NCBI GenBank assembly: GCA_947446625.1
Contig: CANFIE010000184.1
Coordinates: forward strand, 1-7,657
Reading direction: 5' to 3'
DNA from: Acetobacteraceae bacterium
GTDB lineage: Bacteria; Pseudomonadota; Alphaproteobacteria; Acetobacterales; Acetobacteraceae
Length of the DNA: 7,657 bases
Shown here: in pieces, positions 6,609-7,657 of the stretch
How positions within the stretch are numbered: position 1 is the stretch's first letter
How the letters are laid out: each line of letters starts with the position of its first letter
Translations under genes and position numbers: made by a program
Notes under the pieces: model-generated
What the model was told of the DNA's origin: nothing
Databases searched by the model: none
The model's input: the letters and a program-made list of their open reading frames with translations, nothing else

Positions 6609-7328
6609 TCAAAAAAGTTCCATCAGCTTGGTGTGGTCGCTGAGGTCGGCGGGGGTGCCGGTGAAGATGAAGCGCCCGCTGCGCATCACCATCACCCGGT
6701 CGGAAACCGCGAAGGCCTCGCGCACATTCTGCTCCACCAGCAGAATCGCCACGCCGCGTTCCTGCCGCAGCCGGGCGATGGGTTCGATCAAATCCTGGAA
6801 CAGCTTGGGCGCCAGGCCGATGCTGGGCTCATCCAGCAGTAGCACCTTCGGCTTGGTCAGCAGCGCGCGGGCAATGCTCACCATCTGCTGCTGCCCGCCG
6901 GAAAGCGTGCCGGCGGTGCGCTTGGTGAACTCCTTGATGCGCGGCAGCAGTTCCAGCACGTCGTCAATCCGCGCCTCGCGCTCGCCCTTCGGCACGCCGG
7001 CCGACCACAGCGCCAGGCCGAAAATCTCCAGCACCGTCAGGTCGGGGAAGACGCCACGGCCTTCCGGCACCAACGCCACGCCGGCCGCGCCCAGCGCCGC
7101 CGGGCTGTGCTGCGCCAGGGTTTGGCCAAACACCCGAATGCCGCCGGCGCTCGGCCGATGCAGACCGAACAGCACGCGCAGCAGCGTGGATTTGCCCGCG
7201 CCGTTATGGCCAATCAGGCACAGCCCCTCGCCGGGTGCCAGCGAGAGCGAAACATCCTGCAGCACCTCGCGCCCGCCATAGCCGGCGGCCAGGCCGGTGG
7301 CTTCCAGCGCCATCACTTGCTCGGTCAT
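6609..7328 (-). CDS. livF: Branched-chain amino acid type ABC transporter, ATP-binding protein LivF-like
   Basis: 239 residues, the usual LivF size. This is the cytoplasmic ATPase that powers a HAAT-family importer for branched-chain amino acids or, often, amides, urea-like or aromatic compounds; the substrate is set by a binding protein outside the window. Motifs: Walker A GHNGAGKST (40-48), LVPEGRGVFPDLTV (87-99; PEGR is typical of LivF), signature LSGGQQQM (142-149), Walker B VLLLDEPSIGLAP (162-174) and LVEQNV (197-202), where LivF proteins have Gln-Asn in place of the switch histidine. The closing FTGTPADLSDHTKLMELF resembles LivF ends. The start at 7328 gives an ATGA overlap with the livG-like stop; GAGG (complement of 7336-7339) 7 bases upstream is a weak ribosome binding site. 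Met6 is another possible start. Last gene of its operon, convergent with the MFS gene. The symbol denotes family, not proven leucine transport. Confidence 0.93.
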   Translation of the reverse strand: MTEQVMALEATGLAAGYGGREVLQDVSLSLAPGEGLCLIGHNGAGKSTLLRVLFGLHRPSAGGIRVFGQTLAQHSPAALGAAGVALVPEGRGVFPDLTVLEIFGLALWSAGVPKGEREARIDDVLELLPRIKEFTKRTAGTLSGGQQQMVSIARALLTKPKVLLLDEPSIGLAPKLFQDLIEPIARLRQERGVAILLVEQNVREAFAVSDRVMVMRSGRFIFTGTPADLSDHTKLMELF

Positions 7329-7657
7329 GCCGCGGCCTCATGGCTGCGGTCGCCGAAGTAGATCGCGGCCAGCTTGGGGTCGTTCATGATGTCCTTCGGC
7401 GCGCCCTCGGCCAGCACCAGGCCGCGGTCGAGGAAGGCAATGCGGTCCGACAAATCCACCACCACGTCCAGGTTGTGCTCAATCAGGCAAATCGCCACGC
7501 CGCGCGCCCGCGCATCCTTCAGCAACTGGCCAAAGCGCAGCCGAGAGGACAGGTCCAGCCCCGAGGCCGGTTCATCCAGCAGCCAGATATCGGCGCCAGC
7601 GGCCAGAATGCGCGCCATGCTCAGGAACTTCCGCTCGGCATAGGCCAGGTCCACGGC
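7325..7657 (-). CDS. livG: LivG-like ABC transporter ATP-binding protein, N-terminus beyond window edge
   Basis: Only the last 110 residues are visible; the frame runs off the right edge, so the true start and Walker A lie beyond 7657. Visible fragment: DLAYAERKFLSMARIL (3-18), Walker B IWLLDEPASGLD (24-35), LIEHNLDVVVDLSDRIAFLDRG (58-79) with switch His61, and a LivG-type tail EGAPKDIMNDPKLAAIYFG (84-102). The ABC signature position reads LAYAERK rather than LSGGQ/LSYGQ, so the usual glycine-glutamine pair is missing, while Walker B and the switch histidine are intact. A GTG near the edge (residue 2) should not be taken as the start, since it lies inside the ATPase fold. It could be a separate livG or the end of a LivM-LivG fusion; the window cannot decide. 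The stop overlaps the livF-like start by 4 bases. Confidence 0.88.
   Translation of the reverse strand, partial: AVDLAYAERKFLSMARILAAGADIWLLDEPASGLDLSSRLRFGQLLKDARARGVAICLIEHNLDVVVDLSDRIAFLDRGLVLAEGAPKDIMNDPKLAAIYFGDRSHEAAA

Noticed and set aside
5647..7281. Plus-strand open frame of 544 residues crossing the MFS gene, the convergent gap and the livF-like gene.
   Set aside because: It overlaps two clear genes in the wrong frame or strand, contains a proline run from the C-rich gap, and has no recognisable domain.
6744..7504. A 15-base direct repeat (AATCGCCACGCCGCG at 6744-6758 and 7490-7504).
   Set aside because: Both copies encode the RGVAI segment just before the switch region in the two paralogous ATPases, so this is shared protein ancestry and codon bias, not a mobile or attachment repeat.
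1..7657. CRISPR arrays, tRNA or rRNA genes, insertion sequences, phage, toxin-antitoxin or retron-like elements.
   Set aside because: No spaced repeats, no cloverleaf-like stretch, no transposase or reverse transcriptase motifs; nearly all bases fall in conventional metabolic and transport genes, and the only gaps are 66 and 46 bases.

Overview
The window is a very GC-rich (about 70% by eye), densely coding bacterial segment. Gene content and codon use fit an alphaproteobacterium of the Acetobacteraceae/Rhodospirillales type (Roseomonas-like), although a betaproteobacterium such as a Burkholderiales member cannot be excluded. The clues are strong G/C third positions, a Bug/TctC-type substrate-binding protein, a CaiB-type CoA-transferase and Liv-type ABC ATPases. 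This placement is inference from gene style; the window has no rRNA or phylogenetic marker gene.

Layout. Positions 1-3116 (minus strand) hold an operon read right to left. It contains a class III CoA-transferase (1998-3116), an M20 hydantoinase/carbamoylase-type amidohydrolase (730-2001) and a TTC38-like tetratricopeptide repeat protein that runs off the left edge (2-733). Both junctions are 4-base ATGA stop/start overlaps with a good ribosome binding site, so translation is probably coupled. A 66-base gap (3117-3182) separates this operon from a divergent plus-strand operon. That operon contains a Bug/TctC periplasmic binding protein (3183-4154), a zinc-less MDR/quinone oxidoreductase (4158-5153) and a DHA2-type MFS transporter (5156-6562), with gaps of only 3 and 2 bases. 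A 46-base convergent gap (6563-6608) holds a GC hairpin and a G-quadruplex-type motif. Positions 6609-7657 (minus strand) hold the end of a branched-chain amino acid type ABC transporter operon: livF-like (6609-7328) and the C-terminal part of a livG-like ATPase (7325-7657), again joined by an ATGA overlap.

How the genes may work together (inference). The two divergent operons look like a small-molecule uptake and catabolism island. A Bug protein would capture an organic acid or amide in the periplasm, and the M20 enzyme would open a carbamoyl or amide bond. The CoA-transferase would activate the acid, the MDR enzyme would carry out a redox step, and the MFS pump would import or export substrate or product. 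The substrate cannot be read from the sequence. No transcription regulator, TctA/TctB membrane partner, tRNA, rRNA, CRISPR array, insertion sequence or phage gene was seen. I found no clearly new system. The most unusual points are a TTC38-like protein inside a catabolic operon, family-atypical motifs in the M20 enzyme and the LivG-like ATPase, and the structured convergent gap.
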